A DNA stretch of 64,000 bases from positions 1,736,001-1,800,000 of the forward strand of contig NZ_CP104143.1 of assembly GCF_025200715.1 (NCBI RefSeq), in the 5' to 3' direction. Below are positions 63,842 to 64,000 of this stretch, piece after piece. The position numbers and the translations under genes were made by a program. How positions within the stretch are numbered: position 1 is the stretch's first letter; each line of letters starts with the position of its first letter. The notes below the pieces were generated by a model, which was given only the letters and a program-made list of their open reading frames with translations, made no database searches and was not told the origin of the DNA. The DNA is from Rhizobium sullae. Its GTDB lineage: Bacteria; Pseudomonadota; Alphaproteobacteria; Rhizobiales; Rhizobiaceae.

Positions 63842-64000
63842 ATGCTGACGCGCAAACAACAGGAGCTTCTCCTCTTCATACATGAGCGCATGAAAGAATC
63901 CGGCGTGCCGCCGTCCTTTGACGAAATGAAGGATGCGCTGGATCTCGCGTCCAAATCCGGTATCCATCGGCTGATTACCGCTCTGGAAGAGCGCGGTTTC
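63842..64000 (+). CDS. lexA: LexA repressor, N-terminal part (runs off window)
   Basis: The first 53 residues are visible, starting [20 protein letters not shown] and [15 protein letters not shown]. This is the LexA winged-helix DNA-binding domain; the RecA-stimulated autoprotease domain is beyond the right edge. The ATG lies 49 bases after an SOS box that would give autorepression. LexA controls the DNA-damage response; mfd and recG at the other end of the window belong to repair as well. Confidence 0.96.
   Translation, partial: MLTRKQQELLLFIHERMKESGVPPSFDEMKDALDLASKSGIHRLITALEERGF

Overview
The window is GC-rich chromosomal backbone of an alphaproteobacterium, most likely Rhizobiaceae (Rhizobium/Agrobacterium/Sinorhizobium group). 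The evidence is a phosphatidylcholine synthase gene, the dusB-ntrB-ntrC-ntrY-ntrX-...-hfq-hflX order, a fused ispDF, a pyruvate dehydrogenase E1-beta with its own lipoyl domain, a GTTC-N7-GTTC type LexA box before lexA, and a rhizobial-style dispersed palindromic repeat. The genus assignment is inference from gene content and order. No rRNA, CRISPR array or recognisable insertion sequence was seen.

Layout. 1-7.4 kb: the 5' part of mfd, sdhE, recG, a DUF502 membrane protein, and the UDP-GlcNAc genes glmU and glmS. 7.4-12.9 kb: a galactofuranose-type sugar ABC transporter (ytfQ-ytfR-ytfT-yjfF) with a GntR regulator as its last gene. 12.9-17.6 kb: a BMP-family (nucleoside-type) ABC transporter. 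17.7-20.5 kb: a quinone oxidoreductase gene broken by one in-frame TAG, phosphatidylcholine synthase, and ferredoxin-NADP reductase. 20.6-25.5 kb: a divergent GntR regulator/DapA-family pair with two near-identical palindromic operators, then a MacAB-like efflux system. 25.6-28.3 kb is the only accessory-looking stretch: a GFA protein, two related small unknown proteins, a small envelope protein, an orphan gene, and a tRNA-Lys(UUU) whose 3' 30 bp is duplicated about 1.05 kb away, as expected for an integration scar. 28.4-34.4 kb: ccdA, a UbiH-type hydroxylase, and the sulfite reduction/siroheme genes cysG-DUF2849-cysI-DUF934. 34.6-36.1 kb: a nucleotide deaminase-like gene and mazG. 36.1-46.2 kb: hflX, hfq, a D-amino acid aminotransferase and the nitrogen regulators ntrX, ntrY, ntrC, ntrB and dusB. 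46.4-48.5 kb: ispDF, a CinA-type amidase and a small secreted protein. 48.5-59.6 kb: ratA, a P-loop protein, lipA, two GlsB-type membrane proteins, lpd, GNAT, a GDSL hydrolase, pdhC, pdhB, pdhA, ftsB and eno. 60-64 kb: a chemoreceptor, kdsA, a VOC protein and the start of lexA.

How the parts work together. The 49-60 kb block links glycolysis (eno) to acetyl-CoA: E1, E2 and E3 of pyruvate dehydrogenase, plus lipoyl synthase that makes their cofactor. glmU/glmS and kdsA feed the envelope. cysG makes siroheme for cysI, and fpr could supply electrons. ntrBC and ntrYX with hfq form the nitrogen-control block.

No clearly new multi-gene system is visible. The best unexplained material is the tRNA-Lys scar with its small-protein family, the nonsense-interrupted oxidoreductase, and several strong palindromes near gene starts.
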